A DNA stretch of 64,000 nucleotides from Variovorax sp. J2L1-78 (GTDB taxonomy: Bacteria; Pseudomonadota; Gammaproteobacteria; Burkholderiales; Burkholderiaceae_C). The position numbers and the translations under genes are program-made. The stretch covers positions 496,001-560,000 of the forward strand of contig NZ_JASZYB010000003.1 in assembly GCF_030317205.1 (NCBI RefSeq), in the 5' to 3' direction. Below are positions 16,098 to 24,425 of the stretch, in pieces (the first letter of the stretch is position 1; each line of letters opens with the position of its first letter). The notes beneath the pieces were generated by a model, which saw only the letters and a program-made list of their open reading frames with translations, made no database searches and had not been told where the DNA came from.

Positions 16098-18176
16098 ATG
16101 GTCGCTGCCACCGCTTCTTCTTCGATGTCTCCCACCCCCTCGGTCACCGTGCTCGGGGCCTGTCCGCACGACTGCCCCGACACCTGCGCACTGGTCACCA
16201 CCGTGCAGGACGGGCAGGCCGTCAAGCTGCAGGGCAACCCGGACCATCGGCATACGGGCGGCGTGCTGTGCACCAAGGTGTCGCGCTACCTCGAGCGCAC
16301 CGCGCACCCCGATCGGCTGCTCTACCCGATGAAACGCGTCGGCCCCAAGGGCGCCGGCCAGTTCGAGCGCGTCAGCTGGGACACCGCGCTCGACGACATC
16401 GCGCACCGGTTGCAGAATCTAACCGAAGGTAACAGTTCTGAAACTATTTTGCCTTACAGCTACGCCGGCACCATGGGTTTGGTGCAGGGCGAATCGATGG
16501 ACCGTCGTTTTTTCCACAAGCTCGGCGCCTCGCTGCTGGACCGCACGATCTGCTCCACCGCCGGGGGTGAGGCCCTAAGTCTTACCTTGGGCGGCAAGGT
16601 GGGCATGCGGGTCGAATTCTTCGCCGAGTCGAAACTGATCCTCATCTGGGGCAGCAACTCGATCGCCAGCAACCTGCACTTCTGGCGCCACGCGCAGGCG
16701 GCGAAGCGCGCCGGGGCGAAGCTGGTGTGCATCGACCCGCGCAAGACCGAGACCGCCGACAAATGCGACGAACACATCGCGCTGCTGCCGGGCACCGACG
16801 GCGCGCTGGCGCTGGCCCTGATGCACGAGCTGATCGTCCACGACTGGCTCGACCACGACTACATCGCGCGCCACACCGTCGGCTGGGACGCACTGCGCGC
16901 GCGCGCCCTGCAATGGCCGCCGGCCCGCGCCGCCGCGGTGTGCGGCGTGCCCGAGGCGCAGATCGTGGCGCTGGCACGTGACTACGGGCAGACGAAGCCC
17001 GCCGCCATCCGGCTGAACTACGGCATGCAGCGGGTGCACGGCGGCGGCAACGCGGCGCGCGCCATCGCCTGCCTGCCGGCGCTGGTCGGTGCCTGGCGGC
17101 ATCGTGCGGGCGGCCTGCTGCTGAGCAGCTCGGGGGCGTACCCGGTCGACCGCGCCGCGCTGCAGCGGCCCGACCTGCTGGCCGGGCGCCGGCCGCGCAC
17201 CATCAACATGAGCTGCATCGGCGATGCGCTCACCGGCGACGCGCCTGCGCTGTCGAACGGGCCACCGGTGAAGGCGGTGGTGGTCTACAACAGCAACCCG
17301 GTTTCGGTGGCGCCGGAGTCGGGCAAGGTCGCCGCCGGCTTTGCGCGCGAGGACCTGTTCACCGTGGTGCTCGAGCAGTTCCGCACCGACACCGCCGACT
17401 ACGCCGACTACCTGCTGCCGGCCACGGTGCAGATCGAGCACTGGGACATCCACACCAGCTACGGCCACACCGACGTGCTGCTCAACCGCCCGGCCGTGGG
17501 GCCGCGCGGCGAGGCGCGCAGCAACGCCTGGGTGTTCCGTGAGCTGGCGCGCCGCATGGGCTTCGACGAGCCCTGCTTTCGGGACGACGACGAGGCGCTG
17601 TGCGCCGCCGCCTTCGCGCCCGGCGCGATCGATGTCGCGCAGCTGCACGCGCAAGGCTTCACCACGCTGCGCCTGCCCGACGCGCCCTACGCCGAGGGCA
17701 ACTTCCCCACGCCCACGGGCCGCTGCGAGTTCTTCAGCGAACGCCTGGCCGCGCAGGGCATGGACGGGCTGCCCAACCACGTGCCGAACCACGAGGCGGT
17801 GGGCAGCTCGACGCAGTTTCCGCTCGCGATGATCTCGCCGCCGGCGCGCAACTTCCTCAACTCGACCTTCGTCAACGTGACCAGCCTGCGCGCCATCGAG
17901 GGCGAGCCGCTGCTGGAAATCCACGCCGACGACGCAGCCGCCCGCGGCATTGCCGACGGCGCGATGGTGCGGGTGTTCAACCAGCGCGGCGAGCACCGCT
18001 GCCGCGCCGAGGTGTCGCGCCGCGCACGGCCGGGCGTCGTGCACGGCATGGGCATCTGGTGGCGCAAGCTCGGCTTCGACGGCACCAACGTCAACCAGTT
18101 GACGAGCCAGCGCCTGACCGACATCGGTCGCGGGCCGACCTTCTACGACTGCCTGGTCGAAGTCGAGCTGGCGTGA
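16098..18176 (+). CDS. molybdopterin-dependent oxidoreductase with N-terminal [4Fe-4S] motif
   Basis: A 692-residue protein of the DMSO-reductase superfamily that binds bis-MGD molybdenum or tungsten. Cys22, Cys26, Cys30 (ACPHDCPDTC) and Cys58 (GGVLCTK) form the expected [4Fe-4S] site. Cys152 in ICSTAGGEAL is a candidate metal ligand. Further conserved blocks are LIWGSNSIASNLHFW, FPTPTGRCEFFSE and MISPPARNFLNS, and the C-terminal cap domain contains IHADDAAARGIADGAMVRV. No signal peptide is seen, so the enzyme should be cytoplasmic. Its substrate is unknown, since this branch is annotated only by family. Codons around 16411-16460 and 16570-16590 are unusually AT-rich. It diverges from the binding-protein gene across 58 bases. 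Confidence 0.87.
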   Translation: MVAATASSSMSPTPSVTVLGACPHDCPDTCALVTTVQDGQAVKLQGNPDHRHTGGVLCTKVSRYLERTAHPDRLLYPMKRVGPKGAGQFERVSWDTALDDIAHRLQNLTEGNSSETILPYSYAGTMGLVQGESMDRRFFHKLGASLLDRTICSTAGGEALSLTLGGKVGMRVEFFAESKLILIWGSNSIASNLHFWRHAQAAKRAGAKLVCIDPRKTETADKCDEHIALLPGTDGALALALMHELIVHDWLDHDYIARHTVGWDALRARALQWPPARAAAVCGVPEAQIVALARDYGQTKPAAIRLNYGMQRVHGGGNAARAIACLPALVGAWRHRAGGLLLSSSGAYPVDRAALQRPDLLAGRRPRTINMSCIGDALTGDAPALSNGPPVKAVVVYNSNPVSVAPESGKVAAGFAREDLFTVVLEQFRTDTADYADYLLPATVQIEHWDIHTSYGHTDVLLNRPAVGPRGEARSNAWVFRELARRMGFDEPCFRDDDEALCAAAFAPGAIDVAQLHAQGFTTLRLPDAPYAEGNFPTPTGRCEFFSERLAAQGMDGLPNHVPNHEAVGSSTQFPLAMISPPARNFLNSTFVNVTSLRAIEGEPLLEIHADDAAARGIADGAMVRVFNQRGEHRCRAEVSRRARPGVVHGMGIWWRKLGFDGTNVNQLTSQRLTDIGRGPTFYDCLVEVELA

Positions 18177-18180
18177 AACA

Positions 18181-18260
18181 CCCCCGAAGCGCCTGCGGCG
18201 CCACCCCCTCGAGGGGGCGATACCAGCGGCCCGGCAAAGCCGGTTCCGCGGTATCCCTGG
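18181..18260. repeat. palindromic intergenic repeat element (REP-like, multiple stem-loops)
   Basis: About 80 bases hold three consecutive palindromes: GCGCC/GGCGC (18189-18193 and 18197-18201); the perfect 14-base palindrome CCCCCTCGAGGGGG (18204-18217); and a nested hairpin with outer arms GATACC (18219-18224) and GGTATC (18250-18255) around inner arms CCGGC (18231-18235) and GCCGG (18239-18243). The layout matches my recollection of a multi-copy intergenic element in Comamonadaceae genomes, which cannot be checked here. It follows the oxidoreductase stop directly and may end that transcript. No second copy was noticed in this window. Confidence 0.6.
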
Positions 18261-18280
18261 TATGGAGTCGTACCAGTTTC

Positions 18281-19399
18281 GTGCGCTGTGTATCTCGCGT
18301 TGGCGTGGTGGCGTTGGCCGGCTTTGTGCTCGCCGGCTGCGCCGACCTCGGCTACTACTGGCAGTCGGCCAGCGGCCACCTCGGCGTGATGCGCGCGGCG
18401 CGGCCGGTGCCGCAATGGCTCGACGACCCTGCCACGCCCGCCGCGCTCAAGGCCAAGCTCGAACTCACCCAGCGCATCCGCCGCTTCGCCGTGACGGAGC
18501 TGCACCTGCCGGACAACCCCAGCTACACCGGCTACGCCGACCTGCACCGCAGCGCGGCGGTGTGGAACGTGGTGGCCGCGCCGCCGTATTCGCTCACGCT
18601 CAAGACCTGGTGCTTCCCCGTGGCCGGCTGCGTCGGCTATCGCGGCTATTACGACGAAGCGCAGGCGAAGGCCGAGGCCGACGCGCAGCGCGCGCAGGGG
18701 CTGGAGGCGGCCGTCTACCCGGTGCCGGCATATTCCACCCTCGGCTGGCTCAACTGGGCTGGCGGTGACCCGCTGCTGAGCACCTTCATCGGCTACCCCG
18801 AAGGCGAGCTGGCGCGGTTGATCTTTCACGAGCTGTCGCACCAGCTGCTGTACGTGTCGGGCGACACGCTCTTCAACGAGTCCTTCGCCACCGCGGTCGA
18901 ACGCATCGGCGGTGCACGCTGGCTGGCGACCGAGGCCGGCGACGCTGCACGCGCCGAGTACGCGCAGTACGACGCGCGGCGCCAGCAGTTCCGCGCGCTC
19001 ACCTTCGCCACGCGGCGGCGGCTGCAGGCGGTCTACAACTCGCCGCAGGCCGAGGCGAAGGACTGGGCAGCGGTCGAGGCGATGAAGCGCGAGGCGATGG
19101 CGGCCTTCCGCGCCGACTTCGCGGCATTGCGCAACGGCTGGCCGCCGCAGCGGCAGGCCGCCTACGACGCGTGGGCCGCACGCGCGAACAACGCCACCTT
19201 CGGCGCCCAGGCCGCCTACGACGACCTGGTGCCGGGCTTCGAGGCGCTGTTCGAGCGCGAGGGCCGCGACTGGCCGCGCTTCTATGCGGCCGTCAAGGCG
19301 ATGGCAGCACTGCCCAAGGACGAGCGCCATGCCGCGCTGCAGGGCGTGGCCCCGCCGGCGCGTACCGCTGGCACGGCGCAGCCTTCAGCCGCGCAGTGA
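18281..19399 (+). CDS. putative lipoprotein aminopeptidase (zinc metallopeptidase, PF10023-like)
   Basis: A 372-residue protein if it starts at GTG 18281; no suitable ATG is in frame, and a GTG at 18173 would run through the palindromic repeat. This start gives a short lipoprotein signal (VVALAGFVLAGC) with a lipobox ending at Cys20, so it should be anchored to a membrane on the periplasmic side. His183-Glu184-x-x-His187 (FHELSHQLL) is a zinc HExxH motif, and Glu200 in FNESFATAVE is the likely third ligand. The sequence fits the putative-aminopeptidase family, whose natural substrates are not established. The stop overlaps the convergent acyl-CoA-binding protein gene by 15 bases. Confidence 0.75.
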   Translation: MRCVSRVGVVALAGFVLAGCADLGYYWQSASGHLGVMRAARPVPQWLDDPATPAALKAKLELTQRIRRFAVTELHLPDNPSYTGYADLHRSAAVWNVVAAPPYSLTLKTWCFPVAGCVGYRGYYDEAQAKAEADAQRAQGLEAAVYPVPAYSTLGWLNWAGGDPLLSTFIGYPEGELARLIFHELSHQLLYVSGDTLFNESFATAVERIGGARWLATEAGDAARAEYAQYDARRQQFRALTFATRRRLQAVYNSPQAEAKDWAAVEAMKREAMAAFRADFAALRNGWPPQRQAAYDAWAARANNATFGAQAAYDDLVPGFEALFEREGRDWPRFYAAVKAMAALPKDERHAALQGVAPPARTAGTAQPSAAQ

Positions 19400-19642
19400 G
19401 TCGATCAGCTCGACGTACTTCTGCTTCGCCTCGTCCGCCGACAGGCCCTTCTGCGCGGTCCAGGCGTCCCACTTGGCGCGCGCGACCACGTCGCTGAAGC
19501 TCGGGCGCTTGGCGGCGTTGTCGCCTTCGGTGGCCTGCTTGAACAGGCCGTAGATCTTCAGCAGCGTCGGATTGTCCGGGCGCTCGGGCAGCAGCTGGGC
19601 GTTGGCCTGGGCGGCCTCGAAAAGGGATGACAGGTCGGACAT
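19385..19642 (-). CDS. acyl-CoA-binding protein
   Basis: An 85-residue protein, the standard size for stand-alone ACBP. The start at 19642 (MSDLSSLFEAAQ) is preferred over an ATG 14 codons upstream because it matches the family N-terminus. The four-helix family signature is clear: LLKIYGLFKQATEGDN, then KWDAWTAQKGLSADEAKQKYVELI. The tyrosine and lysines of these motifs bind the adenine and phosphate parts of acyl-CoA in characterised relatives. It probably buffers the acyl-CoA pool in the cytoplasm. It is convergent with the metallopeptidase gene and overlaps it. Confidence 0.9.
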   Translation of the reverse strand: MSDLSSLFEAAQANAQLLPERPDNPTLLKIYGLFKQATEGDNAAKRPSFSDVVARAKWDAWTAQKGLSADEAKQKYVELIDSLRG

Positions 19643-19708
19643 GGAACGGCACTCGCAAGAAGGGCTGGCACAAGGGCTGGGCATCTTAAGGGAGCCCGCC
19701 CTGGGCCT

Positions 19709-20545
19709 TCAATCCGCCAGGCCCGCCCGCGCGAGTTCGACGTCCAGGCGCTCGCGCGCATCGGCCGGTACCACGGCCGCCGCCTTCTCGTAGAGCCGGG
19801 TGGCTTCGGGCAGGCGGCTGTCGCCTTCGAGCATCAGCAGGCCGCGCGCGTATTCCATCCATCCGCTGGCCGACGACGGGTTGAGGGCCAGACCGCGCTC
19901 GAACAGCGCGACGGCGAATTCCGCGCGCACGCCATAGGTCATGCAGCCGACCAGGGGGCCGACCTTGTCGATCACCTCGGCATGGAAGGCGCCCAGCGCG
20001 ATGTGGGCATCGGCGTGGTGCGGCTCCAGGGCGATCACGCGCTCCAGCACCGTCTTCACCTTGGTGCCCAGCCCCTGCGCCAGCGCGCGGGCCACGCTGA
20101 TGCCCTGGGCATAGCGGCCCAGGGCATAGGCTTCCCAGAAAAGCGCGTGGGCGTTGCCCGGTTCGACGGCGGCGTGCCCCGCGGCGCGCTCGGCCACCTG
20201 CAGGAAAAGCGCCAGGCGCACCGTTTCGCGGGGCTCGAGGTAGTTGGCATAGATCGCGGTGGCCTGGTTGGCCAGCATCAGGCCGTCGGTGCCGTGCTGC
20301 AGCCCGATGGCGGCAGCACGCTCGAACTCGCCGTTGTGGTAACAGACCCAGCCGTCGGCCAGCGGCCCCGGCGCGGGTGGCGGCAGCGGGTTGCCGGCAT
20401 GCAGGCGCGGCCAGGCGGCCAGCAACCGTTGCGTGTCGAAGCGCGGCATGTCGGCATAGGGCAGCGGCGCCCACCGGCCGGCCTGTGCAGTCGGCGCGTG
20501 GCAGCCGGGTGGGAGCAGCGACACGGGACGCAGATCGGGAGTCAT
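19709..20545 (-). CDS. tetratricopeptide-repeat-containing hypothetical protein
   Basis: A 278-residue protein without signal peptide or membrane helices. Helical repeat units of TPR type are visible: LADGWVCYHNGEFERAAAIG, NAHALFWEAYALGRYAQGIS, HADAHIALGAFHAEVIDKVG and SASGWMEYARGLLML. The N-terminal 40 residues are proline-rich and unassigned. Such proteins usually act as interaction scaffolds, and no function can be named. It is downstream of a TetR regulator gene on the same strand, with a 40-base gap, and may be part of its transcript. Confidence 0.7.
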   Translation of the reverse strand: MTPDLRPVSLLPPGCHAPTAQAGRWAPLPYADMPRFDTQRLLAAWPRLHAGNPLPPPAPGPLADGWVCYHNGEFERAAAIGLQHGTDGLMLANQATAIYANYLEPRETVRLALFLQVAERAAGHAAVEPGNAHALFWEAYALGRYAQGISVARALAQGLGTKVKTVLERVIALEPHHADAHIALGAFHAEVIDKVGPLVGCMTYGVRAEFAVALFERGLALNPSSASGWMEYARGLLMLEGDSRLPEATRLYEKAAAVVPADARERLDVELARAGLAD

Positions 20546-20585
20546 GGCGTCTTGCTCCTGGTGGGGGCGGGTGGATCGGAATCGA

Positions 20586-21260
20586 TCAGGCGGCCATCGC
20601 CAGATCGTCGCGCTCGTAGGCGCTGCTCAGCGACAGCAGGTGCCGCCGCTGGTCGGGGGCGAGGTAGGGCGCCATCAGGTGCAGCGTGTGGTGCGCACCG
20701 CGCATCAGCGCGCTCTGCGCATGGGCCGGCTCGAGCGCCTCGCGCGGATTGCGGACGTACTCGTAGCTCAGCCAGTAGGTCAGCACCACCACCATGCTCT
20801 GCGCGAGCATGTCGACCTCGCGCGGGTCGATGTCCAGATGGCCCGCTGCGCCCAGGCTGGCCAGCAGCGTCCGGATGGCCGCGGCCTTCTTCTGCAGCAC
20901 CAGCTGGAACTGCGTCTCGAGGTGGCGGTTGTTGCTCAGCAGGTCGTTGAGGTCGCGGTAGAGGAAGCGGTAGCGCCACAGCAATTCGAACAGGCTGTGC
21001 ATGAAGAACCAGGCGTCTTCCACGTCGTGCACGCCTTCGCTCGCGTGCAGCAGTTCTTCCAGCTCCGTCTCGTACTGGCTGTAGAGCCGGTTGATCAGCT
21101 CGTCCTTGGCGGGGTAGTGGTAGTAGAGGTTGCCGGGGCTGATGTTCAGTTCACCGGCCACGAGCGTGGTCGACACGTTCGGCTCGCCGAAACGATTGAA
21201 CAGGTCGAGCGCTGCTTCGAGGATGCGCTCTGCAGTGCGGCGCGGCGCCTTCTTGGCCAT
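20586..21260 (-). CDS. TetR/AcrR family transcriptional regulator
   Basis: A 224-residue regulator. Residues about 8-57 form the TetR helix-turn-helix: TAERILEAALDLFNRFGEPN followed by LVAGELNISPGNLYYHYPAKDELI, the recognition helix. The C-terminal two thirds are helical and variable, as is usual for the ligand-binding part; HHTLHLMAPYLAPDQRRHLL near the end resembles the ligand-domain tail of regulators of lipid or fatty-acid genes, but that is weak. It lies upstream of the TPR gene and near acyl-CoA-binding protein; no clear palindromic operator was found in 21261-21385. Confidence 0.87.
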   Translation of the reverse strand: MAKKAPRRTAERILEAALDLFNRFGEPNVSTTLVAGELNISPGNLYYHYPAKDELINRLYSQYETELEELLHASEGVHDVEDAWFFMHSLFELLWRYRFLYRDLNDLLSNNRHLETQFQLVLQKKAAAIRTLLASLGAAGHLDIDPREVDMLAQSMVVVLTYWLSYEYVRNPREALEPAHAQSALMRGAHHTLHLMAPYLAPDQRRHLLSLSSAYERDDLAMAA

Positions 21261-21385
21261 GTGGAAGCCCCGGTTGTCTCTTGGGGGTCACTCTAGCGCA
21301 AAGGGGCGCCGCGCGGATCATGTTGTCGCTCTCGATGGGCAGCGGCGTGTCAGGGTTTTCCTTCGGGCGCGTTGCCCGCCACAAC

Positions 21386-23410
21386 TCAAGGCAAGACGAC
21401 AGGTGTGTGCGACACCGGCATTCCCAGCGTGTGAAACCACTCGTATCCCTCGGCGACGATCGAGAACTGCAGGTCGTAGCGGCCCGCTTGCGTCGGCTTC
21501 GGAATGGTCAGGGCGATGTCTGTCTGCTCGCCCGGTGGCAGCGAGAAATGCGAATCTGCGCGGTTCGTCCAGTCCGGTGCCGGACCATCGCCGGCCGCCG
21601 GCGCGAATCGCCAGGAAAAGCGGAGCGGCGAGCCGACGCGCGAGAGGGTGTGCAAGGCCGCCACGCCATCGTTTCGAACATGCACGGAAACCTGCAGACC
21701 GGTCGGCCCGTCGCCGGTGACCGTGGCCCCGAGCTGTACATGCGTGGCGACCTCTTTGCTCGGCAGCGGTGCCGCGTCCACGGGGGGGTAAGACGACGGG
21801 CACTTGTCGAAGCTGATCCATCGTGTCCTGGCGAGAAGCGACTCGGGCGTGATGCCCTGTTTGGCGAGGATGGTGGGCTTCAGCGCATAGATCCTCAGAG
21901 CCGGGGTGGTGCAAGGGGCCGACGGCACGTAGCCTGGCGGGGCATTGCCCGAATAGCCGTTCAGCGTTGCCATCTCCCGTTCCTGCGCAAACATCATGGC
22001 GTCCAGTTCGGGCAGGTAGAAGGGCTCTGCGGCGCGTCCACTGAGGTACAGCACCGCATCGCTGGGCACTGTCGAGTCGGCCAACTCCTTGGACAGCGGC
22101 GTCAATCGGTCGTGCCACTGCGTGATGGGCGTGTGAGTTGGCTTGAAGGCGAGCGTTTCCAGACAGAGCGCAAGGACGATCAGCCCGAGGACGGCCCACC
22201 GTACGCCCCGAAGGCGCATCAGGTGCTCGACCCCGATCGCCGCCATGACGGCAACGGGCAGCAGCATGACCAACACGATGCGCGTGACGGCGCGAATCGA
22301 CGACACGCCGGGCAGGGCTGCCGCGATCCTGTAGAGCGACAGGTTGCCGATGCACAGCGTGACGAGAACCAGCATCGCGAGCGTGGCGAGACACTGCAGC
22401 AGCAACTGTCGGCGCGGCGCGAGGTCCGGGCTGCGCACCATCAGGATCGCCCACAAGCTCAGCAGCAAGGGCGCGAACCCCAGGAACAGTTGGTGCTCGT
22501 TTCGTGCAGGAACGCCCTGCACCATGTTCGTCATCCACCCATACGCACGGACGGCATCGGCAACGAGGTAGCTCTGCGGCCGGGGCAGCATGCTGATCAG
22601 GTCCGACACCGAAGGGCGAAACCCGTAGGAACGGCTGATCAGGTGGTACTGCAGCAGCAAGGCGGCCGTGGCGAGCGCGCACGCCAGTGCGATGAACAAG
22701 GCCACCTTTCTGGCGCGCGTTGTCTCAGGAGCCGTCGTCGTCGTCGATCGAAGCGGCCGCAGGCTCGGCAGGCGCATCGCCAAGGCGGTCGCAGCCAGCA
22801 GGTAGGCCATGAACACGCCCAGATAGATCGAGCAGAAGAACTGAAGCGCGCCCCACGCAGCCACCCGCGCCAATTGGTCCATGCGCCGTTCCCGCATGAA
22901 CTGCACGAGGTACAGATACGCCATCGGGATGGCGAAGCGGTACCCGAGTTGCGCGTGAGCCTCTTGTGCGAGTGCCGGCAAGCCGAAGGTGTAGATGAAG
23001 GCCGCCACCGAGGCCGGCAAGGCGGAGAACGCCAGCCGACGCATCACGAAGTACATCGCCGCGAAGTTGAGGGCGAAGCCGATGGCGAACCAGCCGTCGA
23101 ATGCCAGCTCCCGGCTCAGTCCGAGGAAGCGCAGGAGCACGTAGATCGGTCCCGAGCCGAAATGGTTGTCGCTGAACGCGAGCGTGCCGGTGGTGGGGTA
23201 GAAGAAGCTCGGCGTCCAGAGCGAAGCCGCGTCACCGCGCACCCACTGAAACAGGTGTTCGAGGATCACGCTGTTGAAGCGCGGGTCACCGAGGTCGCCC
23301 GGCACGGACGTGAATCCGGCGGTGGCCCGGAGAACATAGAAGACCAGCCCCGCGAGCAGCAGCAGCGCGGGTGCCAGGACCGATCCGAGTCCGCGCGTGG
23401 TGGCCTTCAT
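21386..23410 (-). CDS. large polytopic membrane protein, GT-C-like (putative lipid-linked-sugar transferase)
   Basis: A 674-residue protein; the start at 23410 begins MKATTRGLGSVLAPALLLLAG. About ten to twelve hydrophobic segments fill residues 10-500. The first periplasmic loop carries acidic residues (VPGDLGDPRFNSVILEHLF), the place where GT-C enzymes keep catalytic acids. The C-terminal 150 or so residues are soluble and beta-rich, resembling an immunoglobulin-like periplasmic domain (VSVHVRNDGVAALHTLS, then GEQTDIALTIPKPTQAGRYD). No exact family was recognised. It is the last gene of a coupled set with a GtrB-like GT2 and a GtrA protein, which suggests it transfers the flipped sugar onto a polysaccharide in the periplasm. 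Confidence 0.65.
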   Translation of the reverse strand: MKATTRGLGSVLAPALLLLAGLVFYVLRATAGFTSVPGDLGDPRFNSVILEHLFQWVRGDAASLWTPSFFYPTTGTLAFSDNHFGSGPIYVLLRFLGLSRELAFDGWFAIGFALNFAAMYFVMRRLAFSALPASVAAFIYTFGLPALAQEAHAQLGYRFAIPMAYLYLVQFMRERRMDQLARVAAWGALQFFCSIYLGVFMAYLLAATALAMRLPSLRPLRSTTTTAPETTRARKVALFIALACALATAALLLQYHLISRSYGFRPSVSDLISMLPRPQSYLVADAVRAYGWMTNMVQGVPARNEHQLFLGFAPLLLSLWAILMVRSPDLAPRRQLLLQCLATLAMLVLVTLCIGNLSLYRIAAALPGVSSIRAVTRIVLVMLLPVAVMAAIGVEHLMRLRGVRWAVLGLIVLALCLETLAFKPTHTPITQWHDRLTPLSKELADSTVPSDAVLYLSGRAAEPFYLPELDAMMFAQEREMATLNGYSGNAPPGYVPSAPCTTPALRIYALKPTILAKQGITPESLLARTRWISFDKCPSSYPPVDAAPLPSKEVATHVQLGATVTGDGPTGLQVSVHVRNDGVAALHTLSRVGSPLRFSWRFAPAAGDGPAPDWTNRADSHFSLPPGEQTDIALTIPKPTQAGRYDLQFSIVAEGYEWFHTLGMPVSHTPVVLP

Positions 23411-23424
23411 CGATGCGCCTGCCG

Positions 23425-24018
23425 TCAGCACGTGTAGTCGATCTGTGCGGTGCTGTGCCGGAACGGGTCGGTCAGGTCGTCGCTGTACTGACCCCGGAGC
23501 AGCCGCTTCTTTGGCAGCAGATGCTGGCGGAAGAAGCGGCTGAAGGTGGTGAGTTCGCGGCCCTTCTCCGTCAGGCGGACGCAGCCGTTCTCGATCCGGA
23601 TGGTGCCGGACTCCAACTGCTCGGTCAGCCGCACGTCGACCAGCCGATGCTCCTTCAGGTATTCCTGCGTGAAGACTTCGGAGAAGCGGTTTTCCTGAAT
23701 GCCGCCGCCGCGCTGCTGCAACTTCTCGAGGATGTAGAAGGACAGCGACCGGTCCAGCACGGTGGGCACCGAAATGGCCAGCGCATAGGCGGTCAACAGC
23801 CAGATCAGCAGCATCTGCCACTTCTCGAAGGCGGTGAACACGGCAAAGGGGCGAAGGCGCCAGGCGAACAGGCCGGTGAGCAAGGCCGCGAGCACGCCGT
23901 CGAAGATGGCGCTGTAGAAAACGACGTTGACGGGAAAGAAGGTGATGTGCGTCCAATAGATGGCGCAGGTCAGCACGACGAAGAGCCCGGAGGCCGAGAC
24001 GAATTTGGCGAGTTTCAT
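23425..24018 (-). CDS. membrane protein of unknown function with C-terminal winged-helix-like segment
   Basis: A 197-residue protein starting MKLAKFVSASGLFVVLTCAI; the start overlaps the stop of the GtrA gene as ATGA. Three hydrophobic segments occupy roughly residues 5-115. The remaining 80 residues are soluble and include RLVDVRLTEQLESGTIRIE and CVRLTEKGRELTTFSRFF, which resembles the strand-turn-helix of a winged-helix domain. This is a resemblance only. I do not recognise the family. Position between gtrA and the GT-C-like gene implies a role in the same sugar-decoration process. Confidence 0.65.
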   Translation of the reverse strand: MKLAKFVSASGLFVVLTCAIYWTHITFFPVNVVFYSAIFDGVLAALLTGLFAWRLRPFAVFTAFEKWQMLLIWLLTAYALAISVPTVLDRSLSFYILEKLQQRGGGIQENRFSEVFTQEYLKEHRLVDVRLTEQLESGTIRIENGCVRLTEKGRELTTFSRFFRQHLLPKKRLLRGQYSDDLTDPFRHSTAQIDYTC

Positions 24019-24425
24019 GAGGCGGTGAAGACGAACAGCTTGTTTCCGAGGTAGCTCAGCACCGTCTGTAGCGCGGTGGCCAGCACGAAGCCTGCGGTGT
24101 AGTCCAGGTGAAGGACGTCGGTCCACGCGAACAGCAGCAGGCCGTGAAGGCCGGCCATGGCGGCGTAGAGGGCCAGGAAGCGGACGGCCTGACGGGCGAC
24201 GGGGGCGGTCCGGTGCGGAAACACGAAGAACCGGTTGCCGATGAACGAGGCGCCGATACCGAACCAGGCGGCGACGAAATTCGCGACGCCCGCCGAAGGC
24301 ATGCCCAGCACCCGCAGGTTGAACGTCAGGACGGCGTAGTGAACGGCGGTGGCGACCAAGCCGTTCGCGATGAAACGACCGATTTCCGCGACGCGTGGGT
24401 CATCGAGTCGAAGCCGCCGCATCAT
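24015..24425 (-). CDS. GtrA family protein (putative polyprenyl-phosphate-sugar flippase)
   Basis: A 136-residue protein with four hydrophobic segments, the standard GtrA size and layout. Typical family blocks are RFIANGLVATAVHYAV at the first helix and GASFIGNRFFVF between helices two and three, ending with LGNKLFVF. GtrA-type proteins are thought to flip undecaprenyl-phosphate-linked sugars made by a GtrB-type GT2 enzyme. It overlaps such a GT2 gene upstream by four bases and the unknown membrane-protein gene downstream by four bases. Confidence 0.85.
   Translation of the reverse strand: MMRRLRLDDPRVAEIGRFIANGLVATAVHYAVLTFNLRVLGMPSAGVANFVAAWFGIGASFIGNRFFVFPHRTAPVARQAVRFLALYAAMAGLHGLLLFAWTDVLHLDYTAGFVLATALQTVLSYLGNKLFVFTAS

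Noticed and set aside
18262..18768. ATG-started frame at 18262 as an alternative lipoprotein gene start
   Set aside because: It is in a different frame from the lipobox and HExxH motif and encodes an Arg-rich low-complexity sequence; a frameshift is not needed because GTG 18281 gives a normal lipoprotein.
21281..23437. Long plus-strand frame (718 codons) opposite the GT-C-like gene
   Set aside because: Translation is rich in Arg, Gln and His without domains; the minus-strand frame has membrane helices and good operon spacing.
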